Notes: generated by a model from the sequence alone, not told the origin. DNA of 56,956 nucleotides from Vibrio zhanjiangensis (GCF_030161235.1 NZ_BSPW01000004.1:1-56956), one strand, 5' to 3'; positions 9,088 through 17,830 are shown, counted from the first letter of the stretch. A program made the numbers and translations.

Positions 9088-9420
9088 TCACAATATTTTT
9101 GATTGTTTTTTTGAATATTTATTTAGTAGAAACATTCCTATAGTTATCATCACAGACACAGATAAAAATGAACATGCCAAAACAAACCTAGCAAAAGCTC
9201 TTTCCATATCGCCAGTATCTAGATACTGGAAACACTCAATCATATTCGAACAAAAAAAATAGATAATCCCCAAGCTGAGAGAAAAATTCAACAATGATCC
9301 TATAGACTCGGCTCTATCTCTTACTTTAAATGCGTCTTTCTTAGGTATACTATGACTTTTTTCCGTTTCCACAAATATTGAACTCAGATATCTAATATGC
9401 AGTAGAATATCATTATACAA
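9088..9420 (-). CDS. Small two-TM membrane protein in the immunity-like array
   Basis: This 110-residue protein has two predicted membrane helices, at about residues 43-62 and 77-99, with a short DTGDMERAF loop between them and a basic C-terminus. It ends 7 bases before the start of the 485-residue paralogue, so the two are probably translated from one message. The sequence is AT-rich, like the 485-residue gene and unlike the effector. It does not share the DPxxPI or VYTWR motifs of the paralogues, and I recognise no family. Position suggests a further immunity or accessory protein. Confidence 0.5.
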   Translation of the reverse strand: MYNDILLHIRYLSSIFVETEKSHSIPKKDAFKVRDRAESIGSLLNFSLSLGIIYFFCSNMIECFQYLDTGDMERAFARFVLACSFLSVSVMITIGMFLLNKYSKKQSKIL

Positions 9421-9558
9421 CTTTTAACCTGTTTATTTCTGCACATATCACTAAGCAAAAACACTTTTTTCATAGTCATTAAGTCTATTTAAGTAATATA
9501 TGATTAAACAGGAAGCATTTAGATATAAGTTGACTTGTTTCAAACAGGCTACCAGCGA

Positions 9559-10503
9559 CTATATCGCGTGCCCTTTTACCCAGCGAGTTTGGTATTGATG
9601 AACAAAATCCCCTTCGGCTTCTAGGGCGGCGTTAACGCGTTGCTCAAAGTTGTCTGGTTTAGGATCGATACGCCAGAAAAACTTGGCGGGTTTGCGCTTA
9701 AAAGAAGAGCCAGTGATCACTGCGCTTTTGCCATGGTCCATAAAGGCGAGGATTTGCGCGAGTGGATACGTGGTATCGGCTTCGGTGTGAAAGGTCAGCT
9801 TGCCGGTATCAATGCCAACAATCGCCATCGGGCGATAGCCCTTTTGTTTTTTGTTTTCAAACTGCAACACAAGGTTAATGCCAAGGTGGTTTTCAATTAA
9901 ACCCATTTTATCAAAGTAGGCCGCACCCACCCTGCCATGGCGCCAGCTATAAACAATTTTGCGCTGGCGATCAAAATAGACTTCGGCATCTCTAGGTTTA
10001 AGAAGGAAAAGCAGCCACATAACAATACCCACTAACAAAAAAGAACTTATCATTAGTACGCCTGTGAGGAAATGTTCAAGCGTGCCTTCCACTTCCTTAG
10101 CCCTTATATAAGTAGCCCAAGTTACCTCACCATCTTCATTTAGCAATGCTCTGGCATATTTTTCAACTTCGTCAGCACCATACGTAGTGTGTCTTAAAGC
10201 CTTTTGTTGCTCAAAATACTCCAGCATATCATGCGCGTATTCCTGCCGACTTTCAAAGTTAGGCATCCAATCATAAAACATATAAAGTGGCATAAAGGTA
10301 AACACCATCATCAGCGGAACGATAACGGCATTGCGCCGATTGTGATAACCAGTTCTTACGGTAAGCACCCTATCATCTACTGATACTATGGGGTCAAGAG
10401 GGTCTTCCATGGGAATCACGGCCACCTCTGCGCGAAACTCCTGCCACCATTTGGAAAAAGGCTGAGCTTTGGTGGTGAATATGCCCCAAAATCTGCGTTT
10501 CAT
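9559..10503 (-). CDS. Immunity-like two-TM membrane protein, paralogue 3 (DUF6708-type)
   Basis: This is a 314-residue protein. Its layout is a cytoplasmic N-terminus with MEDPLDPIVSVDDRVLTVR, TM1 at about 59-78, a roughly 68-residue loop, TM2 at about 147-168, then a soluble C-terminal domain. That domain contains YFDRQRKIVYSWRHGRVGAA, ILAFMDHGKSAVITG and the terminal HQYQTRWVKGHAI. By the positive-inside rule the loop between the helices faces the periplasm. Residues 1-58 and 169-314 are almost identical to the adjacent 314-residue paralogue, while TM1, the loop and TM2 differ strongly. In the context of a membrane-targeting T6SS effector upstream, this suggests an immunity protein with the loop/TM part as the specificity region. 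That function is inferred. Confidence 0.7.
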   Translation of the reverse strand: MKRRFWGIFTTKAQPFSKWWQEFRAEVAVIPMEDPLDPIVSVDDRVLTVRTGYHNRRNAVIVPLMMVFTFMPLYMFYDWMPNFESRQEYAHDMLEYFEQQKALRHTTYGADEVEKYARALLNEDGEVTWATYIRAKEVEGTLEHFLTGVLMISSFLLVGIVMWLLFLLKPRDAEVYFDRQRKIVYSWRHGRVGAAYFDKMGLIENHLGINLVLQFENKKQKGYRPMAIVGIDTGKLTFHTEADTTYPLAQILAFMDHGKSAVITGSSFKRKPAKFFWRIDPKPDNFEQRVNAALEAEGDFVHQYQTRWVKGHAI

Positions 10504-10517
10504 TTATTTCCTTGCTT

Positions 10518-11462
10518 TTATATCGCGTGCCCTTTTACCCAGCGAGTTTGGTATTGATGAACAAAATCCCCTTCGGCTTCCAGGGCGGCGTTAACGCGTT
10601 GCTCAAAGTTATCGGGTTTAGGATCCACGCGCCAGAAAAACTTGGCGGGTTTACGCTTAAAAGAAGGGCCAGTGATCACTGCACTTTTGCCGTGGTCCAT
10701 AAAGGCGAGGATTTGCGCGAGTGGATACGTGGTATCGGCTTCGGTGTGAAAGGTCAGCTTGCCCGTATCAATACCAACAATCGCCATCGGGTGGTAGCCC
10801 TTTTGTTTTTTGTTTTCAAACTGCAACACAAGGTTGATACCGACTTGGTTTTCAATTAAACCCATTTTATCAAAGTAGGCCGCACCCACCCTGCCATGGC
10901 GCCAGCTATAAACAATTTTGCGCTGGCGATCAAAATACACTTCGGCATCTCTTGGTTTTAGAAAGAAAATGACCCACATAGAAATGTTCGGTAATAAAAA
11001 AAAGCATAAAAAAAGAAAATCATCCATAAGACTCTCAAGTTGACCTTCTAACTCTTTAGCCCTTAAATAAGTAGACCATGTCACCTCACCATTTTCATCG
11101 AGCAGCGCTTTGTAACGCCTTTCAATATCGTCAGTTCTGTAAGATGGGTTTGCCAATGCCCTTTGTTGCTCAACATACTCTAGCATTTCATGAGCAAATT
11201 CTTGCTTACTTTCAAAATCAGGCAGCAAATCATTAAGCGCTAAAATTGAAAAAAAGCTATACACCATCATCAGCGGCACGAGAATGGCATTGCGCCGATT
11301 GTGATAACCAGTTCTTACGGTAAGCACCCTATCATCGACAAAGACGATAGGGTCAAGAGGGTCTTCCATGGGAATCACGGCCACCTCTGCGCGAAACTCC
11401 TGCCACCATTTGGAAAAAGGCTGAGCTTTGGTGGTCAATATGCCCCAAAATCTGCGTTTCAT
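10518..11462 (-). CDS. Immunity-like two-TM membrane protein, paralogue 2 (DUF6708-type)
   Basis: This 314-residue duplicate has the same topology as the gene 14 bases downstream. The N-terminal 58 and C-terminal 146 residues are shared with only a few changes. The middle (MVYSFFSILALNDLLPDF onward through TM2, ending MWVIFFLKPRDAEVYFD) has diverged. ATG 11462 begins MKRRFWGI, as in its sister. Its 3' end lies 14 bases from the next start, consistent with one transcript. The role inferred from position is protection against the adjacent T6SS effector or a related effector from competitors. Confidence 0.7.
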   Translation of the reverse strand: MKRRFWGILTTKAQPFSKWWQEFRAEVAVIPMEDPLDPIVFVDDRVLTVRTGYHNRRNAILVPLMMVYSFFSILALNDLLPDFESKQEFAHEMLEYVEQQRALANPSYRTDDIERRYKALLDENGEVTWSTYLRAKELEGQLESLMDDFLFLCFFLLPNISMWVIFFLKPRDAEVYFDRQRKIVYSWRHGRVGAAYFDKMGLIENQVGINLVLQFENKKQKGYHPMAIVGIDTGKLTFHTEADTTYPLAQILAFMDHGKSAVITGPSFKRKPAKFFWRVDPKPDNFEQRVNAALEAEGDFVHQYQTRWVKGHAI

Positions 11463-11480
11463 TTGTTTATCGCTGCTAAA

Positions 11481-12407
11481 TTAAATAAACCTTTTTTGGT
11501 ATAGTTGGGGTAATTCATGCTCGCGCTTTAAGATTTCTTCAAGCCTAGCATCAAAGTCTTCTGGCTGTTTGTCTTTAGCTTGCCATGTTCTCGGCATTTC
11601 TCTTTCAAATTGAGCACCTTTGATCACGGCTTGTTTCCCTGTTCCCATAAAAGCAAACAACTGGGCCAGAAGAAGGTTGTTGTCTTGCTTACTGTTAAAA
11701 AACATGGACTCTGAAGGCTGAATAAGAAACTCCACTTCTTTATACGTATAGCCATCCTCCGTCTTTTTCTTTTCACCATATAGGAACAGCCGTAAACCAA
11801 GCGTTTCTTCGCGAAAGCCTATATTCTCAAAACGACAGGCAGCCACACGCCCTTTACGCCATGTGTAAACAATCTGGTTTTTTCTATCGAAAAAGAGATA
11901 CGCCATAATACGAAAGCGCAAGTACCAATAAGTTAGCGCTACTGATATGGTAAATAGTACCAAAATAATAAAAAAGTGTTCGTTTTGATAACGTTTTTGT
12001 GTTTCTCCACCATATAAATGAACAGCCTTAACATAGTCAAGTATGCCACTATTTTGATCGTCTCCTAGCATTGTTTTGTAGTAGTTGTAATCACTGTCAC
12101 TCAGTGAATATCTATCTGTTTTATATTCTATCAAATTACTGCGCGCAAACTTAACTTCGGCTGAATTTGGGCCAAGATCAGAAACTACAAAAAATAGAAA
12201 ACACCAGAACCCAATAGCCATGGGGAGAATGTAGTGTGAACGATAATTATGCACACCATTTCGAATCGCCAGAATACGATCATTAACCGACATAATTGGC
12301 TCTCGCGGATCATCTAGCGCAACTAATTCAATTTCATCTAAGCACTCGTCTTTGATATCAACGAGTTTGTTGATACCACTTTTATTTCTACGAAATGAAT
12401 TTTCCAT
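11481..12407 (-). CDS. Immunity-like two-TM membrane protein, paralogue 1 (closest to effector)
   Basis: This 308-residue protein starts 22 bases after the effector stop codon, the usual place for a cognate immunity gene. It has the family layout: DDPREPIMSVNDRILAIRNG near residues 33-52, TM1 at about 60-78, a periplasmic loop, TM2 at about 148-168, then FFDRKNQIVYTWRKGRVAA and LFAFMGTGKQAVIKG. It is only moderately similar to the 314-residue pair and closer in loop style to the 485-residue protein (both have GPNxxxxxYA/FA and a KAVHLYG/AVHKYG element). I consider it the best candidate for the immunity protein of the 1445-residue effector; this is inference from synteny. Confidence 0.7.
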   Translation of the reverse strand: MENSFRRNKSGINKLVDIKDECLDEIELVALDDPREPIMSVNDRILAIRNGVHNYRSHYILPMAIGFWCFLFFVVSDLGPNSAEVKFARSNLIEYKTDRYSLSDSDYNYYKTMLGDDQNSGILDYVKAVHLYGGETQKRYQNEHFFIILVLFTISVALTYWYLRFRIMAYLFFDRKNQIVYTWRKGRVAACRFENIGFREETLGLRLFLYGEKKKTEDGYTYKEVEFLIQPSESMFFNSKQDNNLLLAQLFAFMGTGKQAVIKGAQFEREMPRTWQAKDKQPEDFDARLEEILKREHELPQLYQKRFI

Positions 12408-12429
12408 TTTTTATCCAAATTTCTCGTCA

Positions 12430-15400
12430 CTAGTCAATGTAATCGTTATTTCTCATACCAAGGTAAGTTCTTGATATTTCGCCATCTAAAACCAAACTTC
12501 TCATGGGTACTGCCAGATCTGGTGATGGCAGATAGTACCATTGAAGTACACAATCTTCTTCCATTTCAACTTCAAATGTCACTGTCAACGTACCATTATT
12601 AAATGTGTGGTTTGCAGGCTCATTCATTGCCAAAGCAATAGCCTTGGAAAAGGCTTGGGTTGCTTTCTCATTGTATTCATAGTTATATGCCAATGGCTTT
12701 TGCTGATATGGATTAATAACTTTTTTATGGATAGAAGCCACAATATCAGACACATTTAGCACAAAGTTAGGCAGGGTAAATGTGTATTGATATTTGGAAA
12801 TACTGTTAAAGAGAGCATTATCTTCATGCACTTCAACTGACGGCTTGATTAATAAATTCATAAACTCTTGAACTTCAATAGCGTATGCTGTTTTAACAGT
12901 ATCTTTTTTATATAAAGTTTGAAGTTTATTCAATCTTTCCGTGATATTTAGCTTTGCGCCTTTTTCGAAATGCCAGAATCTATAAACGTCATTTCGACCC
13001 CAAAAACAATTGTGCAAGAGCTTTTCAAATTGGCTTTTACTGTATAACCAAACTAACACCCCGCCTATGACAATTATTGCAAACGCAAAGAAGCCAAAGG
13101 CCATAGCCCACCCCAAAGAACTGAATGTGTAGAATGCACCACCAGCAAGCAATGCCGAACCAGTCGCCATGGTAAGATGGCCTAGCATTTCACCTGTATT
13201 TCCATCTTGATAACTTTCATACGCATCGCTTAACGATACAAAAACCATAGCAACATTAGCTCCTGCAGTAAGCCTTGCAAATACCTTACGCTCGGCCCAT
13301 AAACCAAGTGTTTCCAATATTGACGTTGTTTTGGGTAACACCCTTTGTGCAAGGTTTGTTGTACCAGCTTGAAGCAAATATTGATTGCTATAAATGAGTC
13401 CAGTTCGCGCAACTGCAGCAGTATCGACAAGCATGGCCGATATAGCCCCCATGGCTTTCATATCCTCATACATATAAAATGTATTGCTCAGAGGATCAGC
13501 TGAATCGAATTCACCTTGCGCGTATACATCATATAGAGTCTGCAAATTAAAATACCAAGAAGCTCCTGCCATTGCACCATCACCCAGCATACCGACAAAG
13601 TCCATAGGAGTATTCGCTTTAGTCGTCGAGATGCGACCTTTAAATTCTACACGCTCAAAAACAACTTTGATCTCAGCTTGTTGGATATACTGATTCAAGC
13701 GGGTGTTTCTTTGATTCTCCGACCAGTTAAACATAGACTCAGCTCTGGATAACTGACGAGTTGCGCTGCGGATTTTGCTGCTGTTTTTTCCGCCAGAGTC
13801 GATAAGTTGGGCCAATGCTTCAGCCAAATGCTGCTTTGATACTCTTACCTTGTTCTCTGTTTCGATTATTCCAAATACTTTTTCAAAAAAAGTAGGGATA
13901 AATGAATTAACCAATTTAGAAAGAGCTTTAGCAGAGAGGTGATTTTGACCTTTACCTAGTATCTTTGCGCCGTATATAGACGCAGATTTTGCTTCTGCCC
14001 AAAGTTTGCCGAATACTATAGGAAGATTCTTTACAATAATGTGCCAATCGACTTGATCTTGGCATTGTAAAAAGAATTTCTTCAAAGATTCGAGCACAAT
14101 GTAAGTCATGTTATTAGAGTTGGCGATACCCTGATCATTTTCATAAGCTGAATTGATCATCTCCACAAGAACTTTTTGCCCTTCTTCGTTTGAACTTAAA
14201 CTTTCAAACAAGCCTTGAGTAATTACTGCAAGCTTTTCGACCTCACTGACCGCACCTGCGGGCTTTGCATTTTCAGCGTCAAAAAACATTTTAAGATAAT
14301 TATCAAGAGAGCCTACCGTTCCATCAGCCAAGTCTTGATAGGCAAACTGAGCATATAGGTCTAACAGAGGTTCGCGAGCCTGTGTATACTTGGCTTTTTT
14401 CTTGTCGATTTCCTTGGTGAAGCTATCCAACGCACCTGTATCAACATTTTCTTCAACAATCTCAATAACTTCCTGCGATCCTTTCTCCCTCATTTTATTG
14501 ATAATAGTACCGATAGAGGTTGGGTAATGCGTTTTTTCTTCCGAAGATTTCTGCTGTACGGTGATCATACTCATTGCAAACGATAAGTCTGTCTGCCTAC
14601 CTACAGGATCAAACAAAGCGACTAAGGCACCGTCTTTATGTTCACTATGACTTTTTTTGATCGTTTCGACTAATCCTTCTGCAGAGAGGAAATAGTTATT
14701 ATGAATTCTCAGCACATCGGGCGTATAACTATTATCTTTATCTAAGCCTTCAGCTAGCAACCATTTGTCATCTTTCGAACGATACTCTTCCACCAAACGA
14801 CTTAAGGTATCTTGAGTGGCAGTGTCACTAAAGTCATCGCTAGCGCTCATGTCAACTTGCTGCATGGCTTTTGTGCGCCATTCTTGGTCGCTGTTCATCT
14901 TGTCTATGATGTCTGCGGCCCATTCGTGCTCTGAGTAAGCAATCGAGATTTTTTGTGTGCCATTGGTGACAAAGGCAAACGGGTAGAAAGTCGCACCGGA
15001 TGAGATATCGAGCGTTAAGCCACCTTGAGCGTTTTCTTCGTTGGTGAAATAGTATTTCTCAAACTTTTCAATTACGCCGGTGGCGGTTTCGGTCTGCGCG
15101 TAGCGGAAGATATGGATCTGCTGATTATCGGCTTTGCCCTCTTCCTCTTTGATGTAAATCCAGCCTTCACGCAGCAGGCGCAAAATATAGCCGCCGGTTT
15201 CATTAAGGCCAGAGGCGCTGGCCATTTCTGGCAGAGTGGGCGGCGCTTGGGCGGGCATAATGGTGTCAAAGAAGTTGGCATAGCCATAACGCACTGGGTA
15301 AATCGGCAGCACATCGGCAATTTTACCCGCCACTTCGTTCATAAAGGGTTCAACCAAATCGAGTGTTTGGGTGGTGTTAACCACGGTTTCAATCACCCCA

Positions 15401-16767
15401 GCTTCAGCCGAGTAGACGTTGTCCGGCGCTTTAATCACCTTAACGTTGGCAGTATTGCTCATCAGCGTGGACACCTTAAGCTGTATTTTGGCAAACACGC
15501 CCGCGATAAGCTCAGTTAGCCCCTTGGCGTAGGCTTTAATGGTGTTGATGTGCTTGTTAAATAGCTCATCGGATAAATAGGCGTATTTGAGTTTGCTGGC
15601 TTGGTCGCGCAAAAACTCCAGCCGTGATTGAAGCTTTTTCAGCAAACTGTCGAAGCTTTCATTCACGGCTTTTTTCGCCGCTGCCCAGTCATAATGATTG
15701 AGGTAGGTTTGCGGATTGCCCTCGCCCAGCGAGCGAATGTAAGCCAGCATACGGTCCGTGGTTTCATACGGCGCAAGACGAAGCAATACCGACAGCATTT
15801 CACCTTCTTCCAGTATCAGCGGCATGCAATAGGCAAGCAGGGCTTCTGTGGTATGTGGCAGGGGCATATTGATATTGCCAACTAAGGTATCGCACGCCTT
15901 TTCAAGCGTGTAGTCCGTCGCTGGATGCAAGTGGGTAAAATGCAGGCGCGTTTCCAGCCCAACAATATCTTGAAAATAGCGGTCGTTGGTAAGCTCATGG
16001 CCAATCGCGCCCCATGGTGCTAGGCCCGTTTCTACCCTTGTGGGTTGCCAAAAGCCTGGTTTGCCTTTACACGCCTTATCAAAAAAGTCATCGTCACTGA
16101 TTTCTTCGATACAATGCGGGTTGGTGCGCCGAACGGGAGAGAGACAAAAAGCATCTTGGCTTTCTTGCATCACCAATTTGACTTTACTTGGCATTAAACC
16201 CGAAACAAAAGACTCACCTGAGCCATCTAACACCCCTGCGCCAAGTGGCGTAATCCCTTCATCGGTTAATACATAGGGTGCATTTCTCAGACGCTTACCA
16301 TTAGGGTAGCGAGCACATATCTCGCACGTTGAGGGAATATCAAGCTCAGGGGCTACCGTCACACTTGGGTTTTGCACACCGTCACAAATGGTGTTGCCCT
16401 TATTCATGGTCATTTGATCGCTTAGGCGCGCCACACCTTTACCTTCCAGAAGCACATTGGCTGAAGCAGAAATAAATTCCGCTTCATCTTCAATCGTTCC
16501 CGACGAAATGCCTTTTTGGTCACCATCGGCATCACCTGTACTGACCGCAAATTTACTGCCTTTGATAGCAATGCTCTTCCCACCATCGGCGCTCACCGTT
16601 GTTGTCCCATCAACAAGATCGGCCGATTTGGCGTTGTTACCATAAGGAATCGGCACAACTGCGGGACCAATTGTCGTTAAACATACATCAGGAGAGGTCG
16701 CATTGGCTTCGCCGCCTGACCCTTTGTGAACGATACTTAATCTATTGGCATTGATAGTGACTGGCAT
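12430..16767 (-). CDS. T6SS effector: DUF4150 PAAR-like + MIX domain + VasX/colicin-like C-terminus
   Basis: This is a 1445-residue protein. Residues 1-135 form a DUF4150 PAAR-like spike tip (TTIGPAVVPIPYGNNAKSAD, GKGVARLSDQMTMNKGNTICDG). Residues about 140-230 are a short Cys-containing linker or carrier domain beginning TCEICARYPNGKRLRNA. Residues about 485-640 carry a MIX-type domain, with YPVRYGYANFF, the central LREGWIYIK at 532-540 (fits hRxGhhYh) and IAYSEHEWAADII. The rest resembles VasX/BTH_I2691-type effectors: a long helical part, then two or three hydrophobic segments at about 1165-1245 (LTMATGSALLAGGAF, FFAFAIIVIGGVLVWLY) and a 200-residue soluble tail. The family includes inner-membrane-permeabilising effectors delivered by T6SS. 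No VgrG, Hcp or sheath genes are in the window, so this is an orphan module using an apparatus encoded elsewhere. Fusion of the PAAR-like tip to the MIX/VasX body is notable. Confidence 0.85.
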   Translation of the reverse strand: MPVTINANRLSIVHKGSGGEANATSPDVCLTTIGPAVVPIPYGNNAKSADLVDGTTTVSADGGKSIAIKGSKFAVSTGDADGDQKGISSGTIEDEAEFISASANVLLEGKGVARLSDQMTMNKGNTICDGVQNPSVTVAPELDIPSTCEICARYPNGKRLRNAPYVLTDEGITPLGAGVLDGSGESFVSGLMPSKVKLVMQESQDAFCLSPVRRTNPHCIEEISDDDFFDKACKGKPGFWQPTRVETGLAPWGAIGHELTNDRYFQDIVGLETRLHFTHLHPATDYTLEKACDTLVGNINMPLPHTTEALLAYCMPLILEEGEMLSVLLRLAPYETTDRMLAYIRSLGEGNPQTYLNHYDWAAAKKAVNESFDSLLKKLQSRLEFLRDQASKLKYAYLSDELFNKHINTIKAYAKGLTELIAGVFAKIQLKVSTLMSNTANVKVIKAPDNVYSAEAGVIETVVNTTQTLDLVEPFMNEVAGKIADVLPIYPVRYGYANFFDTIMPAQAPPTLPEMASASGLNETGGYILRLLREGWIYIKEEEGKADNQQIHIFRYAQTETATGVIEKFEKYYFTNEENAQGGLTLDISSGATFYPFAFVTNGTQKISIAYSEHEWAADIIDKMNSDQEWRTKAMQQVDMSASDDFSDTATQDTLSRLVEEYRSKDDKWLLAEGLDKDNSYTPDVLRIHNNYFLSAEGLVETIKKSHSEHKDGALVALFDPVGRQTDLSFAMSMITVQQKSSEEKTHYPTSIGTIINKMREKGSQEVIEIVEENVDTGALDSFTKEIDKKKAKYTQAREPLLDLYAQFAYQDLADGTVGSLDNYLKMFFDAENAKPAGAVSEVEKLAVITQGLFESLSSNEEGQKVLVEMINSAYENDQGIANSNNMTYIVLESLKKFFLQCQDQVDWHIIVKNLPIVFGKLWAEAKSASIYGAKILGKGQNHLSAKALSKLVNSFIPTFFEKVFGIIETENKVRVSKQHLAEALAQLIDSGGKNSSKIRSATRQLSRAESMFNWSENQRNTRLNQYIQQAEIKVVFERVEFKGRISTTKANTPMDFVGMLGDGAMAGASWYFNLQTLYDVYAQGEFDSADPLSNTFYMYEDMKAMGAISAMLVDTAAVARTGLIYSNQYLLQAGTTNLAQRVLPKTTSILETLGLWAERKVFARLTAGANVAMVFVSLSDAYESYQDGNTGEMLGHLTMATGSALLAGGAFYTFSSLGWAMAFGFFAFAIIVIGGVLVWLYSKSQFEKLLHNCFWGRNDVYRFWHFEKGAKLNITERLNKLQTLYKKDTVKTAYAIEVQEFMNLLIKPSVEVHEDNALFNSISKYQYTFTLPNFVLNVSDIVASIHKKVINPYQQKPLAYNYEYNEKATQAFSKAIALAMNEPANHTFNNGTLTVTFEVEMEEDCVLQWYYLPSPDLAVPMRSLVLDGEISRTYLGMRNNDYID

Positions 16768-16823
16768 ACTCTATTCTCGTCGTGGGAGCGATTGATTGGT
16801 TCGTGTTTTAATGACGCAAAGGG

Positions 16824-17285
16824 TTAGTTAAGATCGATTTTTCTGGCTTTGATTTTTTGCGTCTTTTCCGCTTGTGAGGTTATGTACTCAGCTTTGGTCG
16901 TGATTCGGCCGCTGCGACCATCATAATGAGTCGAGGTATTATTGCTTTTTACCGTGACAGACTGAGTGCCTTCCAACACTAACTTTTCTGCTTTAATGAT
17001 CAGCGACTTGTGTTCAAGTAAAGAGAAATAAATGTCGGTTAAGATCGGCAAAGATGGATCTGTGTTCATAAACTCAATTTTGCAAGCAAGTTCATTATCA
17101 ATAGCCAGGTTAATTTGCGCGCGGCTAAATGCGCGACCAATCGATGCCCAAACGGGTTCACCAGCGGGGTTGCCCTCAAAATCAACACTTATTTGTCCAT
17201 TGTCTGGATGTATCTGTTTAATTTGTCCCAAACGTGCATAACGAAATTCCACGTTAGGACCTAGTCTTGAAGCACTCACTTGCAA
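16824..17285 (-). CDS. DUF6484-like T6SS accessory protein
   Basis: This is a 153-residue soluble protein. Residues 15-75 (YARLGQIKQIHPDNGQISVD, then FEGNPAGEPV and ACKIEFMNTDPSLPILTDI) match the plan of DUF6484 domains, small beta-barrel proteins encoded with vgrG and PAAR effectors (family named from memory). The C-terminal half (SVTVKSNNTSTHYDGRSGRI and the lysine-rich end) resembles the beta-repeat end of VgrG-type proteins, which often reads as AxxxxxKARKxxLN. It lies 56 bases upstream of the DUF4150 effector on the same strand and probably acts as an adaptor for loading it onto VgrG. The exact role is not established. Confidence 0.65.
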   Translation of the reverse strand: MQVSASRLGPNVEFRYARLGQIKQIHPDNGQISVDFEGNPAGEPVWASIGRAFSRAQINLAIDNELACKIEFMNTDPSLPILTDIYFSLLEHKSLIIKAEKLVLEGTQSVTVKSNNTSTHYDGRSGRITTKAEYITSQAEKTQKIKARKIDLN

Positions 17286-17749
17286 TTACACTCATATGAT
17301 AATTAAAGGTGACCGCGAATCTACCACCGCTCGTAGCGAATGAAAAGTGCCCAAATGACTGTTTAATTAGTTGTTCTCACTAGTGATACAAACGATTTGT
17401 AAGCACTATTAACATGACATACGCCAGATAGATCTCACATCAGCCAGCCAAAACGCATTTTTCAGGTCTTAAATTAATTCAAAATTCAGTAATTAGTGGG
17501 TCAATTTGTGACTTTTATTCAAAAATTAACCCATTGGTTCATACTCTTACCACATTCCAAGATCGCATTTCAGCTGTAAAAAACATCCTTCTCTAGCCTG
17601 TCAGCCCCCACTTTTCATTTAATCAACACCGGCCTTAGGTCGCCTCTACGACATAGAACAGATGGCACACAAGGCGCGCAGCAAGCACCTAGCGTAATCC
17701 AATTAGGAAATAAGCCTTTGCGAGCAGGAAACAGCGGAATATCGAGATG

Positions 17750-17764
17750 GGAATCAGCACTTCC
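17750..17764 (+). promoter_or_regulatory. Putative enhancer-binding-protein site upstream of fliD operon
   Basis: The sequence GGAATCAGCACTTCC has inverted GGAA/TTCC ends. It matches 12 of 15 bases of the site upstream of flgB (read in the direction of transcription), and lies about 59 bp centre-to-start upstream of the sigma-54 -24 element. Binding by LafK is inferred. Confidence 0.45.
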
Positions 17765-17815
17765 GCAACCCAAGACGAATTACCTTAAATTACTGAAAAA
17801 CAAATAAATAACAGA

Positions 17816-17830
17816 TGGCACCCGTCTTGC
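17816..17830 (+). promoter_or_regulatory. Sigma-54 promoter of the fliDST-fliKL-fliA-motAB operon
   Basis: TGGCAC-N5-TTGC is an exact match to the sigma-54 -24/-12 consensus (TGGCAC at 17816-17821, TTGC at 17827-17830). It lies 115 bp before the fliD start, so a leader of roughly 100 nt is expected. Lateral-flagellar middle genes of V. parahaemolyticus are known to need sigma-54 and the activator LafK. Confidence 0.85.

Larger units (their letters stand above)
9557..11463. repeat. Tandem duplication (959-bp period) of immunity-like genes
   Basis: The genes at 9559-10503 and 10518-11462 are a tandem duplicate with a 959-bp offset. About 445 bp at the 3' ends (9557-10005 versus 10516-10964) and about 205 bp at the 5' ends (10300-10504 versus 11259-11463) are nearly identical. 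The intervening 300 bp is clearly diverged. The pattern fits duplication followed by diversification or recombination of the centre. Confidence 0.85.

Noticed and set aside
15025..15519. 164-aa plus-strand frame inside the T6SS effector
   Set aside because: Antisense to the MIX region of the effector, whose coding is clear; no homology-like motifs.
17662..17680. Second TGGCAC upstream of fliD as another sigma-54 promoter
   Set aside because: The sequence at the -12 position is GCGC, not TTGC, so it lacks half of the consensus.
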